A stretch of 52,892 bases of DNA, taken from assembly GCA_016281555.1 (NCBI GenBank), contig JAEEIV010000068.1:1-52892 (forward strand), written 5' to 3'. Numbering within the stretch: position 1 is the stretch's first letter; every line of letters begins with the position of its first letter. This DNA is from Lachnospiraceae bacterium (lineage in GTDB: Bacteria > Bacillota > Clostridia > Lachnospirales > Lachnospiraceae). Shown piece after piece: positions 35,879 through 45,288 of this stretch. Position numbers and translations under genes: made by a program. The notes under the pieces were generated by a model. That model ran no database searches. It saw only the letters and a list, made by a program, of their open reading frames with translations, and was not told the origin of the DNA.

Positions 35879-36796
35879 ATGAACGAGATTGAAAAACGGA
35901 TCATCGAAGAAGTCGCGGACCTGCACGAGGTGCCGATGGGCGCCTACAATTTTCGCGTGAACGGGGCGCTCGACTCCCGGAACACGACCGAAAACGTCGA
36001 CATCCGCTCGAAGGCGGACGGCACGGGGATCGAAGTATACGTGAAGCCCGGCACGAAGAGGGAATCGGTGCACATTCCGGTCGTCATCAGCGCTTCCGGC
36101 CTGACGGAGACCGTGTACAATGATTTCTTCATCGGCGAAGGCGCAGACGTCCTCATCGTCGCGGGCTGCGGCATTCATAACTGCGGTTCCCAGGATTCCG
36201 AACACGACGGCGTGCACCGTTTCTTCTTAAAGAAAGACGCGCGCGTGAAGTACGTCGAGAAGCACTACGGCTCGGGCGACGGCGAAGGCAAGCGCATCCT
36301 GAATCCCGTGACGGAGGTCACGATGGACGAAGGCTCCTACATGGAGATGGAAATGGTGCAGATCGAGGGCGTGACGAGCACGGTGCGGAAGAACATTGCC
36401 ACGCTCGGGAAAAAGGCGAATCTCGTCGTTCACGAACGTCTCATGACGCATGACGACCAGTTCGCGGTGTCCGAGTACACGGTGGAACTCGACGGCGAAG
36501 GCTCCTCGGCGAACGTGGTGTCCCGCTCGGTCGCGAAAGACCGCTCCCGCCAGACCTTCGTTTCCAAGCTGCACGGCAATGCCATGTGTTCCGGTCATTC
36601 CGAGTGCGACTCCATCATCATGGACGAGGCGCACATTGAAGCAATTCCGGAGATCACTGCAAATTCGCCGGAGGCGTCGCTGATCCACGAGGCGGCGATC
36701 GGCAAGATCGCGGGAGAGCAGATCGTAAAGCTCATGACGCTCGGATTGACCGAAAAAGAGGCCGAAGAGCGGATCGTGGACGGGTTCCTGAAGTAA
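35879..36796 (+). CDS. SufB/SufD-like scaffold protein (short form)
   Basis: A 305-residue protein of the SufBD family, much shorter than the ~400-480 residues of typical SufB or SufD. The beta-helix core is present (VLIVAGCGIHNCGSQDSEHDG, SSANVVSRSVAKDRSRQTF, SGHSECDSIIMD), as is the C-terminal helical part for SufC contact (ASLIHEAAIGKI, GLTEKEAEERIVDGFL). The N-terminal domain is cut down. CGIHNC and the Glu/His residues of the core could carry the nascent cluster. With the ATPase before it, it would form a minimal SufBC-type machine in the cytoplasm. The ribosome binding site is weak (GAAAAGAGAA). It is followed by the strong rpsJ promoter. Confidence 0.88.
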   Translation: MNEIEKRIIEEVADLHEVPMGAYNFRVNGALDSRNTTENVDIRSKADGTGIEVYVKPGTKRESVHIPVVISASGLTETVYNDFFIGEGADVLIVAGCGIHNCGSQDSEHDGVHRFFLKKDARVKYVEKHYGSGDGEGKRILNPVTEVTMDEGSYMEMEMVQIEGVTSTVRKNIATLGKKANLVVHERLMTHDDQFAVSEYTVELDGEGSSANVVSRSVAKDRSRQTFVSKLHGNAMCSGHSECDSIIMDEAHIEAIPEITANSPEASLIHEAAIGKIAGEQIVKLMTLGLTEKEAEERIVDGFLK

Positions 36797-36812
36797 GCGC
36801 CGGACGGGGCTG

Positions 36813-36872
36813 AAAAAAAGCAAAAAAACTGCAAAAAAACTGCTTGCAATTCAGAAAACGTTGTGCTATATT
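36813..36872 (+). promoter_or_regulatory. S10 operon promoter with phased A-tracts
   Basis: TTGCAA (36844-36849), 17 bases, TATATT (36867-36872). Directly upstream are three runs of seven A at 36813-36819, 36822-36828 and 36833-36839, spaced 9 and 11 bases apart, close to one helical turn. Such phased tracts bend DNA and act as UP-like elements, as expected of a very strong ribosomal promoter. Confidence 0.85.
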
Positions 36873-36879
36873 ATAGCGT

Positions 36880-37104
36880 GCTGTGGCATGATAGCGATGA
36901 AGCGTGAGGTTGCTGGCGCTTACAGCGCCGGGTTTTCCGTGGAGCGAATGTCAAGTTGCAAAACTGGCGACAAGTCACTGTATACGGGGTTCTGCAATAC
37001 GCGGGCAGAAAGAAAAGTGCCGGGTCTTAGGACACGCACGGACATGTGTACAGTCACCGCTTGTCGTACTTTCTGAAAAAGTGCGAAAAGGAGGCGACTT
37101 TTTT
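36880..37104 (+). promoter_or_regulatory. Long structured 5' leader of the S10 operon
   Basis: The ~230-base leader has several stems. GGCGCT/AGCGCC (36915-36929) is a local hairpin. CGACAAG (36968-36974) pairs with CTTGTCG (37060-37066), and CTGTATAC (36978-36985) with GTGTACAG (37046-37053), giving a long two-part helix that encloses a further hairpin TTCTGC/GCAGAA (36990-37010). This looks like an autoregulatory ribosomal-protein leader; the binding protein is unknown. No credible ORF is seen in it. Confidence 0.6.
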
Positions 37105-37416
37105 ATGGCAAAGAACATCATGAGAATCACCTTAAAGGCGTACGACCATCAGCTGATCGACGCGGCTGCGAAGCAGATCGTGGAGACGGTGAAGAAGACG
37201 GGCGCGCTGGTGAGCGGTCCTGTACCGCTTCCGACGAAGAAAGAGGTTGTTACCATCATTCGTGCGGTGCATAAGTACAAGGACTCCCGGGAGCAGTTCG
37301 AGCAGAGAACTCATAAGAGACTGATCGACGTTCTGACCCCGAGCCAGAAGGTGGTGGATGCTTGCTCGAAACTCGAGCTGGCGGCCGGTGTCAGCATCAG
37401 CATCAAAAACCTTTGA
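37105..37416 (+). CDS. rpsJ: 30S ribosomal protein S10
   Basis: The 103-residue protein starts [19 protein letters not shown] and contains the invariant [13 protein letters not shown], both diagnostic for S10 (uS10). It is a 30S head protein and also the NusE partner in antitermination. The ATG at 37105 follows AAGGAGG (37088-37094). It is the first gene of the S10-spc-alpha block. A 118-base folded gap separates it from rplC. Confidence 0.97.
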   Translation: MAKNIMRITLKAYDHQLIDAAAKQIVETVKKTGALVSGPVPLPTKKEVVTIIRAVHKYKDSREQFEQRTHKRLIDVLTPSQKVVDACSKLELAAGVSISIKNL

Positions 37417-37534
37417 TGCAGTTGAGACACCGAAAGTAGTTAGGAAATCCTGGAATAGTCGATATACAAGTATCTGCTGGACTCTAGGATGATTGGGCGA
37501 GAGCCTAATCCGCTGTAGAAAACAGGAGGGAAAC
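37417..37534 (+). promoter_or_regulatory. Structured gap between rpsJ and rplC
   Basis: The gap has a stem GATTGGGC (37491-37498) / GCCTAATC (37503-37510) with a GAGA tetraloop, preceded by a longer imperfect pairing of ATCCTGGA with CTCTAGGAT. GNRA-capped stems are usual in protein-binding leaders, so it may control rplC-rplD translation. No gene is seen. Confidence 0.45.
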
Positions 37535-38170
37535 ATGAAGAAAGCGATTTTGGCAACAAAAGTCGGCATGACGCAGATCTTCGATGAGAACGGTCTGCTC
37601 ATTCCGGTGACTGTCCTTCAGGCAGGTCCCTGTTCCGTTCTTCGCGTAAAGACGGAAGAGAAAGACGGCTACAAGGCGGTCGTGGTCGGTTTTGCCGACA
37701 AGAGAGAAAAACTTGTCCCGAAGCCCGTGAAGGGCCAGTTCGACAAGGCGGGTGTCTCCTATAAGAGATATATCCGTGAGTTCGCGTTTGAAAACGCGGA
37801 AGAGTACGCAGTCGCGGCTGAGATCAAGGCCGACATCTTCGAAGCGGGCGATATGGTGGATGCCACCGCCGTCTCGAAGGGCAAGGGCTATCAGGGCGCG
37901 ATCAAGAGATTCGGCCAGCACAGAGGACCCATGAAGCACGGTTCCAAATTCCACCGTCATCAGGGCTCGAACGGCGCGGCGACTTCTCCGGGACGCGTAC
38001 CGAAGGGTAAAGGCATGCCCGGTCATATGGGCAGCGAGCGGGTCACCATTCAGAATCTGACCGTGGTCCGCGTGGATGCTGAAAACAACCTCCTCCTTGT
38101 GAAGGGATCCGTTCCGGGCGCGAAGAAGTCGCTCGTCACGATCCGTGAGGCTGTTAAGGCGGCGAAATAA
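37535..38170 (+). CDS. rplC: 50S ribosomal protein L3
   Basis: L3 (uL3), 211 residues. The start [20 protein letters not shown] is typical; an earlier in-frame start at 37493 lies in the folded gap and lacks a binding site, whereas AGGAGGG precedes 37535. The central loop [18 protein letters not shown] reaches toward the peptidyl transferase centre. Followed by rplD after 18 bases. Confidence 0.97.
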   Translation: MKKAILATKVGMTQIFDENGLLIPVTVLQAGPCSVLRVKTEEKDGYKAVVVGFADKREKLVPKPVKGQFDKAGVSYKRYIREFAFENAEEYAVAAEIKADIFEAGDMVDATAVSKGKGYQGAIKRFGQHRGPMKHGSKFHRHQGSNGAATSPGRVPKGKGMPGHMGSERVTIQNLTVVRVDAENNLLLVKGSVPGAKKSLVTIREAVKAAK

Positions 38171-38188
38171 TCGGAAGGAGGAATCGAA

Positions 38189-38809
38189 ATGGCTACAGTA
38201 TCTGTTTACAACATGACAGGCGCTAATGTCGGCACGATGGAGCTTTCCGACGCGGTCTTCGGCGTAGAGGTCAATGAGCATCTTGTAAAGATGGCGGTCA
38301 CCGCGCATCTTGCGGCATCCCGTCAGGGCACGCAGAAAGCGAAGACTCGTTCCGAAGTTTCCGGCGGCGGCAAGAAACCCTGGAGACAGAAGGGAACCGG
38401 TCATGCGAGACAGGGCTCCACGAGAGCGCCCCAGTGGACACACGGCGGCGTCGTGTTTGCTCCGACTCCCCGCGACTACACCTTCAAGATGAACCGGAAG
38501 GAAAAGCAGGCGGCTCTGAAGAGCGCACTGACTTCCCGCGTGAATGAAGAGAAGATCTTCGTTCTGGAAGACCTGAAGCTTGACGAGATCAAGACGAAGG
38601 ATTTCGTGGCGGTCCTGAAGGCGCTGAACCTCGAGAAGGCATTGGTCGTTCTGGCGGAAGATGACGAGAAGGTCATCCTGAGCGCGAGAAACGTGAAGAA
38701 CGTGAAGACCGTCAATGCTTCCGGCGTGAACGTGTTCGACATCCTGAAGTATGACGCCTTCGTCGCGACGAAAGCGGCAGTTGAGAAGATCCAGGAGGTA
38801 TATGCGTAA
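38189..38809 (+). CDS. rplD: 50S ribosomal protein L4
   Basis: L4 (uL4), 206 residues. The extended loop [19 protein letters not shown] lines the exit tunnel. In Escherichia coli L4 also regulates the S10 operon; whether it binds the leader at 36880 here is unknown. GGAAGGAGG precedes the ATG. Its stop overlaps the rplW start by one base (TAATG). Confidence 0.97.
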   Translation: MATVSVYNMTGANVGTMELSDAVFGVEVNEHLVKMAVTAHLAASRQGTQKAKTRSEVSGGGKKPWRQKGTGHARQGSTRAPQWTHGGVVFAPTPRDYTFKMNRKEKQAALKSALTSRVNEEKIFVLEDLKLDEIKTKDFVAVLKALNLEKALVVLAEDDEKVILSARNVKNVKTVNASGVNVFDILKYDAFVATKAAVEKIQEVYA

Positions 38810-39108
38810 TGGCTAACGTTCAGTATTATGACGTCATCCTGAAGCCGGTGGTGACGGAAAAGTCCATGGACGGTATGGCTGAGAAGCGGTACACGTTCCT
38901 CGTTCATCCCGATGCGAACAAGACCGAGATCAAAGAAGCGGTCGAGAAGATGTTCCCGGGTACGAAGGTCGCCAAGGTCAACACGATGAATTACGACGGA
39001 AAGACCAAGCGTCGCGGACGCACCGTCGGCAAGACCTCGAAGACCAAGAAAGCGGTCGTCCAGCTCACCGAAGATTCGAAGGAAATCGAACTCTTCAGCG
39101 GGTTATGA
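38809..39108 (+). CDS. rplW: 50S ribosomal protein L23
   Basis: L23 (uL23), 99 residues, with [14 protein letters not shown] at the N-terminus and the usual Lys/Arg-rich loop [16 protein letters not shown]. It sits at the tunnel exit and is the docking site for trigger factor and SRP. Coupled to rplD by a one-base overlap; a 60-base gap precedes rplB. Confidence 0.97.
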   Translation: MANVQYYDVILKPVVTEKSMDGMAEKRYTFLVHPDANKTEIKEAVEKMFPGTKVAKVNTMNYDGKTKRRGRTVGKTSKTKKAVVQLTEDSKEIELFSGL

Positions 39109-39168
39109 TCTAGAGACCGCACCTATGCAGAGAAACTGCGATAAAAAACAAAAGGAGAGCACGTAATC

Positions 39169-40011
39169 ATGGGTATCAAAAAGTATACTCCCTATACGCC
39201 CTCGAGACGGCAGATGTCCGGCAGTGATTTCGCTGAGATCACGAAGTCGGCGCCTGAGAAGTCCTTAACGGTCGTTCTGAAGAAGAACAGCGGCCGGAAC
39301 AACCAGGGCAAGATCACCGTTCGTCATCAGGGCGGCGGTACGAGAAGACAGTACAGAATCATCGACTTTAAGAGACAGAAGGACGACATCGAAGCGACCG
39401 TGAAGGCGATCGAATACGATCCGAACCGGACGGCAAACATTGCGCTTTTGGTCTACGCGGACGGCACGAAGTCCTACATCCTCGCTCCGGAAGGTCTGGA
39501 AGTCGGACAGAAGCTCCTCAGCGGCGACAATGCGGAAGCGAAGACGGGCAACTGCCTTCCCCTGCAGAACGTCCCGATCGGTGCCATGGTGCACAACGTT
39601 GAGCTTTATCCCGGCGCAGGTGCGCAGCTGGTCCGTTCGGCGGGCGTCGCGGCGCAGTTGATGGCGAAGGAAGGCAAGTATGCGACCCTCCGTCTTCCGT
39701 CCGGCGAAATGAGAATGGTTCCGATCCAGTGCCGCGCCACGATGGGCATCGTCGGAAACGGCGAGCACAACCTCGTGAACATCGGCAAGGCCGGCCGTAA
39801 GCGCCACATGGGCATCCGCCCGACGGTCCGCGGTTCCGTCATGAACCCGAACGACCATCCGCACGGCGGCGGCGAAGGCAGAGCTCCGGTCGGACGTCCG
39901 GGCCCGTCGACCCCTTGGGGCAAGCCGGCACTCGGTCTGAAGACGAGAAAGAAGAACAAGTCTTCGAACAAGCTCATCATTCGCCGGAAGAACGGCAGAG
40001 CGTTGAAGTAA
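39169..40011 (+). CDS. rplB: 50S ribosomal protein L2
   Basis: L2 (uL2), 280 residues, full length. The C-terminal [19 protein letters not shown] carries the histidine near the peptidyl transferase centre. It binds 23S rRNA domain IV and is needed for subunit joining. AAAGGAGAG precedes the ATG; rpsS follows after 18 bases. Confidence 0.98.
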   Translation: MGIKKYTPYTPSRRQMSGSDFAEITKSAPEKSLTVVLKKNSGRNNQGKITVRHQGGGTRRQYRIIDFKRQKDDIEATVKAIEYDPNRTANIALLVYADGTKSYILAPEGLEVGQKLLSGDNAEAKTGNCLPLQNVPIGAMVHNVELYPGAGAQLVRSAGVAAQLMAKEGKYATLRLPSGEMRMVPIQCRATMGIVGNGEHNLVNIGKAGRKRHMGIRPTVRGSVMNPNDHPHGGGEGRAPVGRPGPSTPWGKPALGLKTRKKNKSSNKLIIRRKNGRALK

Positions 40012-40029
40012 GGGAAAGGAGGAAAGACA

Positions 40030-40302
40030 ATGGCTCGTTCATTAAAGAAAGGACCTTTCGCAGACGAAAGTCTCATGAAGAAAGTGGAAGCATTGAACGC
40101 TTCCGGTCAGAAGACCGTCATCAAGACATGGTCCCGTCGTTCCACCATTTTCCCGTCGTTTGTGGGTCATACCTTCGCGGTGCATGACGGACGGAAGCAC
40201 ATTCCGGTCTACGTCACCGAAGACATGGTCGGCCACAAACTCGGCGAGTTCGTAGCGACCCGCACCTACAGAGGTCACGGCAAGGACGACAAACGGTCCT
40301 GA
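40030..40302 (+). CDS. rpsS: 30S ribosomal protein S19
   Basis: S19 (uS19), 90 residues: [19 protein letters not shown] at the start, [18 protein letters not shown] and TRTYRGH near the end, all diagnostic. It binds the 30S head with S13. GGAAAGGAGG lies before the ATG. The next gene, rplV, is unusually far away (177 bases). Confidence 0.97.
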   Translation: MARSLKKGPFADESLMKKVEALNASGQKTVIKTWSRRSTIFPSFVGHTFAVHDGRKHIPVYVTEDMVGHKLGEFVATRTYRGHGKDDKRS

Positions 40303-40479
40303 TGACAATTGAAATCAATCACTTCGGCATATGCAACCCGGGCGGTCCTGCCCGGGCGAAGGCCGGAGCGCGTGGGAGGAAGTTTGTGCTTTTTCCTGCG
40401 ACACGCACGGAAGGGTGGAAAGAAAGACACGGCCGGGGCGTGAACAACAAACTTATTGCTTTAAAGGAGGCAGATAATC
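40303..40479 (+). promoter_or_regulatory. Structured 177-base gap between rpsS and rplV
   Basis: S19 and L22 genes are normally only a few bases apart. Here the gap holds CCCGGGC/GCCCGGG (40337-40356) and a second hairpin GCGTG..AGGAA / TTCCT..CACGC (40370-40406). Neither has a T-run. A frame from the TGATG overlap at 40302 runs to 40508 but has no family resemblance and overlaps rplV, so it is not called. Confidence 0.4.
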
Positions 40480-40869
40480 ATGGCAAAAGGACACAGAAGC
40501 CAGATTAAGAGAGAAAGAAATGCTGTGAAGGATACGCGCCCTTCGGCGACTCTTCGCTATGCGCGCGTACCTGTCCAGAAGGCCTGCTTCGTGCTTGACG
40601 CGATCCGCGGCAAGGGCTACACGGAAGCAGTCGGTATCGTGACTTACAATCCCCGTTATGCTTCTTCATTGATCAAGAAGCTCCTGGAATCGGCAGCGGC
40701 CAATGCCCAGAACAACGCCGGCCTGAGTCTTGACAAACTCTTCGTTGCGGAATGCTACGCGAACGTGGCGCCCACGATGAAGCGGATCCAGCCGAGAGCG
40801 CAGGGCAGAGCATACCGCATCTTAAAGCGGATGTGCCACATCACCGTCGTTTTGGATGAGAAGAAGTAA
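40480..40869 (+). CDS. rplV: 50S ribosomal protein L22
   Basis: L22 (uL22), 129 residues. [20 protein letters not shown] and the tunnel-lining hairpin [18 protein letters not shown] identify it. The hairpin lines the exit tunnel and is a site of macrolide resistance changes in other species. AAAGGAGG precedes the ATG; rpsC follows after 11 bases. Confidence 0.97.
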   Translation: MAKGHRSQIKRERNAVKDTRPSATLRYARVPVQKACFVLDAIRGKGYTEAVGIVTYNPRYASSLIKKLLESAAANAQNNAGLSLDKLFVAECYANVAPTMKRIQPRAQGRAYRILKRMCHITVVLDEKK

Positions 40870-40880
40870 GGAGGCCGAGA

Positions 40881-41534
40881 ATGGGACAGAAAGTTAATCC
40901 TCATGGAATGAGAGTCGGTATCATTAAGGATTGGGAGTCCAGATGGTATGCGGAGAAGGATTTCGCGGACAACCTGATCGAAGATCACAAGATCCGTGTG
41001 TTCATTAAGAAGAAACTGAAGAGCGCGGGCGTCTCGAGAATCGAGATCGAACGGAGCACCGATCGCGTGAGAGTGATCATCCACACGGCGAAGCCCGGCG
41101 TCGTCATCGGCAAGGGCGGACAGGAGATCGAGAAACTTCGCGCGGAGATCGCGAAGCTCACGACGAAGAAACTGTTCGTGGACATCAAAGAGATCAAGCA
41201 TCCGGAGAGAGATGCGCAGCTCGTGGCCGAGAGCATTGCTCAGCAGCTCGAGAACCGTACTTCTTTCCGTCGGGCCATGAAGAGCACGATGCAGCGGACC
41301 ATGAAGGCCGGTGCACTCGGCATCAAGGCTTCCTGCGGCGGACGTCTCGGCGGTGCGGACATTGCCCGGACCGAGTTCTACAGCGAGGGAACGATTCCCC
41401 TTCAGACGCTGAGAGCGGACATTGACTACGGTTTCGCGGAAGCGGACACCACGTACGGCAAGGTCGGCGTCAAGGTCTGGATCTACAAGGGTGAAGTTCT
41501 CCCCTCGAAAAGTAACAAGGAAGGAGATCGCTAA
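40881..41534 (+). CDS. rpsC: 30S ribosomal protein S3
   Basis: S3 (uS3), 217 residues. [20 protein letters not shown] at the start, the KH domain loop [13 protein letters not shown], and the C-terminal S3 domain [15 protein letters not shown] are all present. It forms part of the mRNA entry channel and helicase. AAGGAGG before the start; rplP follows after 2 bases. Confidence 0.98.
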   Translation: MGQKVNPHGMRVGIIKDWESRWYAEKDFADNLIEDHKIRVFIKKKLKSAGVSRIEIERSTDRVRVIIHTAKPGVVIGKGGQEIEKLRAEIAKLTTKKLFVDIKEIKHPERDAQLVAESIAQQLENRTSFRRAMKSTMQRTMKAGALGIKASCGGRLGGADIARTEFYSEGTIPLQTLRADIDYGFAEADTTYGKVGVKVWIYKGEVLPSKSNKEGDR

Positions 41535-41536
41535 TC

Positions 41537-41971
41537 ATGTTAATGCCTAAGAGAGTTAAACGTCGTAAGCAGTTCCGCGGCACCATGGCGGGCAAGGCGA
41601 TGAGAGGAAATAAGGTCACGAACGGCGAATTCGGTCTCGTAGCGTTGGAGCCGGCCTGGATCAAATCCAATCAGATCGAGGCGGCCCGTATCGCGATCAC
41701 CCGTTTCGTAAAGCGTGGCGGTCAGGTCTGGATCAAGATCTTCCCTGACAAGCCCGTGACGGCGAAGCCCGCTGAAACCCGTATGGGTTCCGGTAAAGGA
41801 ACGGTGGAGTACTGGGTGGCAGTCGTGAAACCCGGACGCGTCCTGTTTGAGATCGGCGGCGTTCCGGAGGAATCCGCGAAGGAAGCATTGAAGCTGGCAA
41901 TGTACAAGCTTCCCCTGAAGTGTAAGATCATTGCCCGCGAAGAAGAAGGCGGTGAAGCGAATGAAGACTGA
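41537..41971 (+). CDS. rplP: 50S ribosomal protein L16
   Basis: L16 (uL16), 144 residues, starting [20 protein letters not shown], the form usual in bacteria. It contacts the A-site tRNA elbow. AAGGAGA precedes the ATG. The C-terminus overlaps the start of rpmC by 11 bases. Confidence 0.97.
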   Translation: MLMPKRVKRRKQFRGTMAGKAMRGNKVTNGEFGLVALEPAWIKSNQIEAARIAITRFVKRGGQVWIKIFPDKPVTAKPAETRMGSGKGTVEYWVAVVKPGRVLFEIGGVPEESAKEALKLAMYKLPLKCKIIAREEEGGEANED

Positions 41972-42161
41972 TGCTTATTTGAAGAATCTGAGAACGAAGA
42001 GCGTTCAGGAACTGAATGAAGAGCTCGTTGCTGCAAAGAAAGAGCTGTTCAATCTCCGGTTCCAGAATGCCACGAACCAGCTTGACAACTCGAGCAAGAT
42101 CCGGGACGCGCGGAGAAACATTGCCCGCATCCAGACCGTGCTTTCGGAAAGTCAGAACTAA
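41961..42161 (+). CDS. rpmC: 50S ribosomal protein L29
   Basis: L29 (uL29), 66 residues from the ATG at 41961, inside the last codons of rplP; this start is chosen because [20 protein letters not shown] matches the family length and begins, while the longer frame from 41931 does not. [16 protein letters not shown] is the diagnostic segment. Located at the tunnel exit next to L23. Confidence 0.95.
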   Translation: MKTDAYLKNLRTKSVQELNEELVAAKKELFNLRFQNATNQLDNSSKIRDARRNIARIQTVLSESQN

Positions 42162-42175
42162 GGAGGGTGTGAACC

Positions 42176-42433
42176 GTGGAAGAGAGAAATTTAAGAAAGA
42201 CCCGTGTGGGCAAGGTGGTCAGCAATAAGATGGACAAGACCATCGTCGTGGCGGTCATCGATAACGTGAAGCATCCCCTCATCGGTAAGATCGTGAAAAA
42301 GACCTATAAGCTGTACGCAGAAGACGCTGAGAACACCTGCAACGTGGGTGACACCGTCAAGGTCATGGAAACGAGACCGCTCTCCAAGACGAAGAGATGG
42401 CGCCTCGTGGAAGTCATCGAGCGTGCGAAGTAA
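42176..42433 (+). CDS. rpsQ: 30S ribosomal protein S17
   Basis: S17 (uS17), 85 residues, with GTG start at 42176 after [30 protein letters not shown] and [19 protein letters not shown] are diagnostic. It is an early-binding OB-fold protein of the 30S body. Confidence 0.96.
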   Translation: MEERNLRKTRVGKVVSNKMDKTIVVAVIDNVKHPLIGKIVKKTYKLYAEDAENTCNVGDTVKVMETRPLSKTKRWRLVEVIERAK

Positions 42434-42451
42434 GGGAAAGGAGCGAATGAT

Positions 42452-42820
42452 ATGATCCAGCAGGAAAGCAGATTAAAAGTCGCTGATAATACCGGCGCGA
42501 AGGAGCTCCTTTGCATCCGCGTCACGGGCGGTTCCGTGAGAAGATATGCGAACATCGGCGACGTCATCACCGCGACCGTGAAGGACGCAGTTCCGGGCGG
42601 CATGGTGAAGAAGGGCGACGTGGTGAAGGCAGTCGTGGTGCGTACCGTGCGCGGCGTGCACCGCAAAGACGGTTCTTCGATCCGTTTCGACGAGAATGCG
42701 GCCGTCATCATCAAGGACGACATGACCCCGAAGGGGACCCGTATTTTCGGGCCGGTAGCGAGAGAACTTCGTGAGAAGCAGTTCATGAAGATCGTCTCCC
42801 TCGCACCGGAAGTACTGTAA
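42452..42820 (+). CDS. rplN: 50S ribosomal protein L14
   Basis: L14 (uL14), 122 residues, starting [20 protein letters not shown], with [17 protein letters not shown] and the C-terminal [12 protein letters not shown]. It forms an intersubunit bridge and binds RsfS. AAAGGAGCG precedes the ATG. Confidence 0.97.
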   Translation: MIQQESRLKVADNTGAKELLCIRVTGGSVRRYANIGDVITATVKDAVPGGMVKKGDVVKAVVVRTVRGVHRKDGSSIRFDENAAVIIKDDMTPKGTRIFGPVARELREKQFMKIVSLAPEVL

Positions 42821-42833
42821 GGAGGGCGAACTC

Positions 42834-43142
42834 ATGGCAATGAAGATTAAAAAAGGCGACAATGTCATCGTCATCGCCGGCAAGAATAAGGACAGAGAAG
42901 GCAAAGTCCTTTCCGTGAACACGAAGGACAACACCGTCATCGTCGAGGGCGTGAACAAGGTGAAGAAGCACACGAAGCCGAATCAGCTGAGCCCGAACGG
43001 CGGTATCGTGGAAATGGAAGCGCCGATCAATGCCTCGAACGTCATGCTGTCGGAAGGCGGCAAGCCGGTCCGCGTCGGATTCCAGGTTGTGGACGGAAAG
43101 AAAGTCCGCGTCAGCAAGAAGACCGGCAAGGTGATCGGGTAA
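42834..43142 (+). CDS. rplX: 50S ribosomal protein L24
   Basis: L24 (uL24), 102 residues, with the KOW motif IKKGDNVIVIAGKNKDREGK at the N-terminus and HTKPNQLSPNGGIVEMEAPI. It is one of the initiators of 50S assembly. AAGGAGGG precedes the ATG. Confidence 0.97.
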   Translation: MAMKIKKGDNVIVIAGKNKDREGKVLSVNTKDNTVIVEGVNKVKKHTKPNQLSPNGGIVEMEAPINASNVMLSEGGKPVRVGFQVVDGKKVRVSKKTGKVIG

Positions 43143-43159
43143 GGAAGGAGCACTGAAGA

Positions 43160-43708
43160 ATGAGCAGATTATACGATATCTATAAGGACGAAATCGTCCC
43201 TGCGCTGACGAAGAAGTTCGGGTATAAGAACATCATGGAAGTGCCGAAGCTTGATAAGATCGTCGTCAACATGGGCGTCGGCGAAGCGAAGGAGAACGCG
43301 AAGCTTCTCGATTCCGCAGTTGCGGACATGGAGAAGATCACCGGACAGAAGGCCGTCATCACGAAGGCGAAGAAGTCCGTCGCGAACTTCAAGATCCGTG
43401 AAGGCATGCCGATCGGATGCAAGGTTACGCTCCGCGGGAACAAGATGTACGAGTTCGCGGATCGTCTGATCAACCTGGCACTCCCCCGTGTCCGTGACTT
43501 CCGCGGCGTGAACGCGAACGCGTTCGACGGCAGAGGAAATTACGCGCTGGGCATCAAAGAGCAGCTGATCTTCCCCGAGATCGAATACGATAAGGTCGAC
43601 AAGACCCGCGGCATGGACATCATTTTCGTGACCACCGCGAAGACGGACGAAGAAGCGAGAGAGCTCTTAACGCTTTTCAACATGCCGTTTGAAAAGAACG
43701 CGCAGTGA
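43160..43708 (+). CDS. rplE: 50S ribosomal protein L5
   Basis: L5 (uL5), 182 residues. [50 protein letters not shown] and the C-terminal [20 protein letters not shown] are typical. It binds 5S rRNA and the P-site tRNA. GGAAGGAG precedes the ATG. Confidence 0.98.
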   Translation: MSRLYDIYKDEIVPALTKKFGYKNIMEVPKLDKIVVNMGVGEAKENAKLLDSAVADMEKITGQKAVITKAKKSVANFKIREGMPIGCKVTLRGNKMYEFADRLINLALPRVRDFRGVNANAFDGRGNYALGIKEQLIFPEIEYDKVDKTRGMDIIFVTTAKTDEEARELLTLFNMPFEKNAQ

Positions 43709-43718
43709 GGAGGACATC

Positions 43719-43904
43719 ATGGCAAAAACTTCTAAAAAGATCAGACAGTCCCGTAAGGCGAAATTCTCCACGCAGGCGTATACGCGCTGCAGGATCTGCG
43801 GCCGTCCCCATGCGTATCTTCGGAAGTACGGCATCTGCAGAATTTGTTTCCGTGAGCTTGCTTACAAGGGCGAGATCCCGGGCGTGAAGAAAGCAAGTTG
43901 GTGA
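43719..43904 (+). CDS. rpsN: 30S ribosomal protein S14, zinc-binding (type Z)
   Basis: A 61-residue S14 (uS14) of the short zinc type. The four cysteines of CRIC (two copies, C24/C27 and C40/C43) bind zinc. The ATG at 43719 follows GAGGAGGAC; an earlier in-frame start at 43689 lies inside rplE and is not used. The zinc form is usual in Gram-positive bacteria at this locus. Confidence 0.97.
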   Translation: MAKTSKKIRQSRKAKFSTQAYTRCRICGRPHAYLRKYGICRICFRELAYKGEIPGVKKASW

Positions 43905-43918
43905 GGAGGTAGAACGAT

Positions 43919-44320
43919 ATGGCAATGAGTGATCCGATTGCGGATATGCTGACAAGAATCCGTAACGCAAATACGGCAAAACACGACACGGTCGACGTAC
44001 CGTCGTCAAAGATGAAGCTCGCCATTGCGAAGATCTTATTGGACGAAGGCTACATCGCGAAATACGATCTCCTCGACGAGGGCGGTTTTGAAACCATTCA
44101 CATTACCCTGAAGTACGGTAAGGACAAGAACGAAAAGATCATCTCCGGCATTAAGCGGATCTCGAAGCCCGGTCTTCGTGTCTACGCCGGAAGCGAAGAT
44201 CTTCCGAAGGTTCTCGGCGGTCTCGGCATCGCCATCGTTTCCACGAATCTCGGCGTCATGACCGATAAGGAAGCGCGTAAGAACAACGTCGGCGGCGAAG
44301 TCCTGGCGTACGTCTGGTAA
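43919..44320 (+). CDS. rpsH: 30S ribosomal protein S8
   Basis: S8 (uS8), 133 residues. [20 protein letters not shown] at the start and [20 protein letters not shown] and the end GGEVLAYVW are diagnostic. It binds the central domain of 16S rRNA and in E. coli represses the spc operon. GAGGAGGT precedes the ATG; the second ATG two codons on is also possible. Confidence 0.97.
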   Translation: MAMSDPIADMLTRIRNANTAKHDTVDVPSSKMKLAIAKILLDEGYIAKYDLLDEGGFETIHITLKYGKDKNEKIISGIKRISKPGLRVYAGSEDLPKVLGGLGIAIVSTNLGVMTDKEARKNNVGGEVLAYVW

Positions 44321-44346
44321 GCAAAAAACGATTAGGAGGTTCGGGC

Positions 44347-44889
44347 ATGTCACGTATTGGAAAAATGCCGATCGCGATCCCTGCCGGCGTTACGGTGGAG
44401 ATTGCAGAAAATAATTTAGTGACGGTGAAAGGTCCTAAGGGAACGCTTGAGAGAGTGCTTCCGCAGGAAATGGAAATCAAGCAGGAAGGCGCGGTCATCA
44501 CCGTCAGCCGTCCCAATGATTTAAAGAGAATGAAGTCCCTGCACGGCTTGACGAGAACGCTCATCCACAACATGGTGGTCGGCGTGACCGAAGGCTATAA
44601 GAAGACCCTGCAGATCAACGGTACGGGTTACAGAGCTCAGAAGTCCGGAAAGACGCTGACGCTCTTCCTGGGATATTCTCATCAGATCGATCTTCAGGAT
44701 CCGGAAGGCATCGAGTCCTCGTTGGAAGGACAGAACACCATCGTGATCCAGGGCATCGACAAGGAAAAGGTCGGACAGTATGCTGCGGAGATCCGGAGCA
44801 AACGTGAGCCGGAGCCGTATAAGGGCAAGGGCATCAAGTACGACTATGAGAACATCCGCCGCAAGGCCGGTAAGACCGGTAAGAAATAA
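44347..44889 (+). CDS. rplF: 50S ribosomal protein L6
   Basis: L6 (uL6), 180 residues. MSRIGKMPIAIPAGV at the start and EPEPYKGKGIKYDYENIRRK near the end identify it. It sits near the sarcin-ricin loop and the factor-binding site. TTAGGAGG precedes the ATG. Confidence 0.97.
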   Translation: MSRIGKMPIAIPAGVTVEIAENNLVTVKGPKGTLERVLPQEMEIKQEGAVITVSRPNDLKRMKSLHGLTRTLIHNMVVGVTEGYKKTLQINGTGYRAQKSGKTLTLFLGYSHQIDLQDPEGIESSLEGQNTIVIQGIDKEKVGQYAAEIRSKREPEPYKGKGIKYDYENIRRKAGKTGKK

Positions 44890-44907
44890 TAGGGAGGGGT
44901 AGAGATT

Positions 44908-45270
44908 ATGGTCAGTAAAGTTTCCAAAAAGGAAGTTCGTCTCGAAAAGCACAGGAGACTGAGAAGGAACATCGCCGGTACGGCTGAAAGACCGCGTATG
45001 GCAGTGTTCCGCAGCAACAGCCATATGTATGTCCAGATCATTGACGATTCCAAGGGACATACGCTTCTTTCCGCTTCTACCCTGCAGAAGGAAGTCGGTC
45101 TTACGAAGACCAATGACGTAGCGGCCGCGAAGGCGCTCGGCGAATACATCGGCAAGAAGGCTGTCGAAGCCGGCATTACCGAAGTCGTGTTCGACCGCGG
45201 CGGTTTCATTTACCAGGGCAAGATCCAGGCGCTCGCTGATGCGGCGAGAGAAGCCGGACTGAAATTCTAA
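44908..45270 (+). CDS. rplR: 50S ribosomal protein L18
   Basis: L18 (uL18), 120 residues. [34 protein letters not shown] and [20 protein letters not shown] are typical. It binds 5S rRNA together with L5. AGGGAGGGG precedes the ATG. Confidence 0.97.
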   Translation: MVSKVSKKEVRLEKHRRLRRNIAGTAERPRMAVFRSNSHMYVQIIDDSKGHTLLSASTLQKEVGLTKTNDVAAAKALGEYIGKKAVEAGITEVVFDRGGFIYQGKIQALADAAREAGLKF

Positions 45271-45288
45271 AGAAGGAGGGAAAACGAA

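Noticed and set aside
40302..40508. 68-codon ORF coupled to the rpsS stop and overlapping rplV
   Set aside because: No family resemblance, odd composition, and it overlaps a conserved start; the sequence looks like structured RNA.
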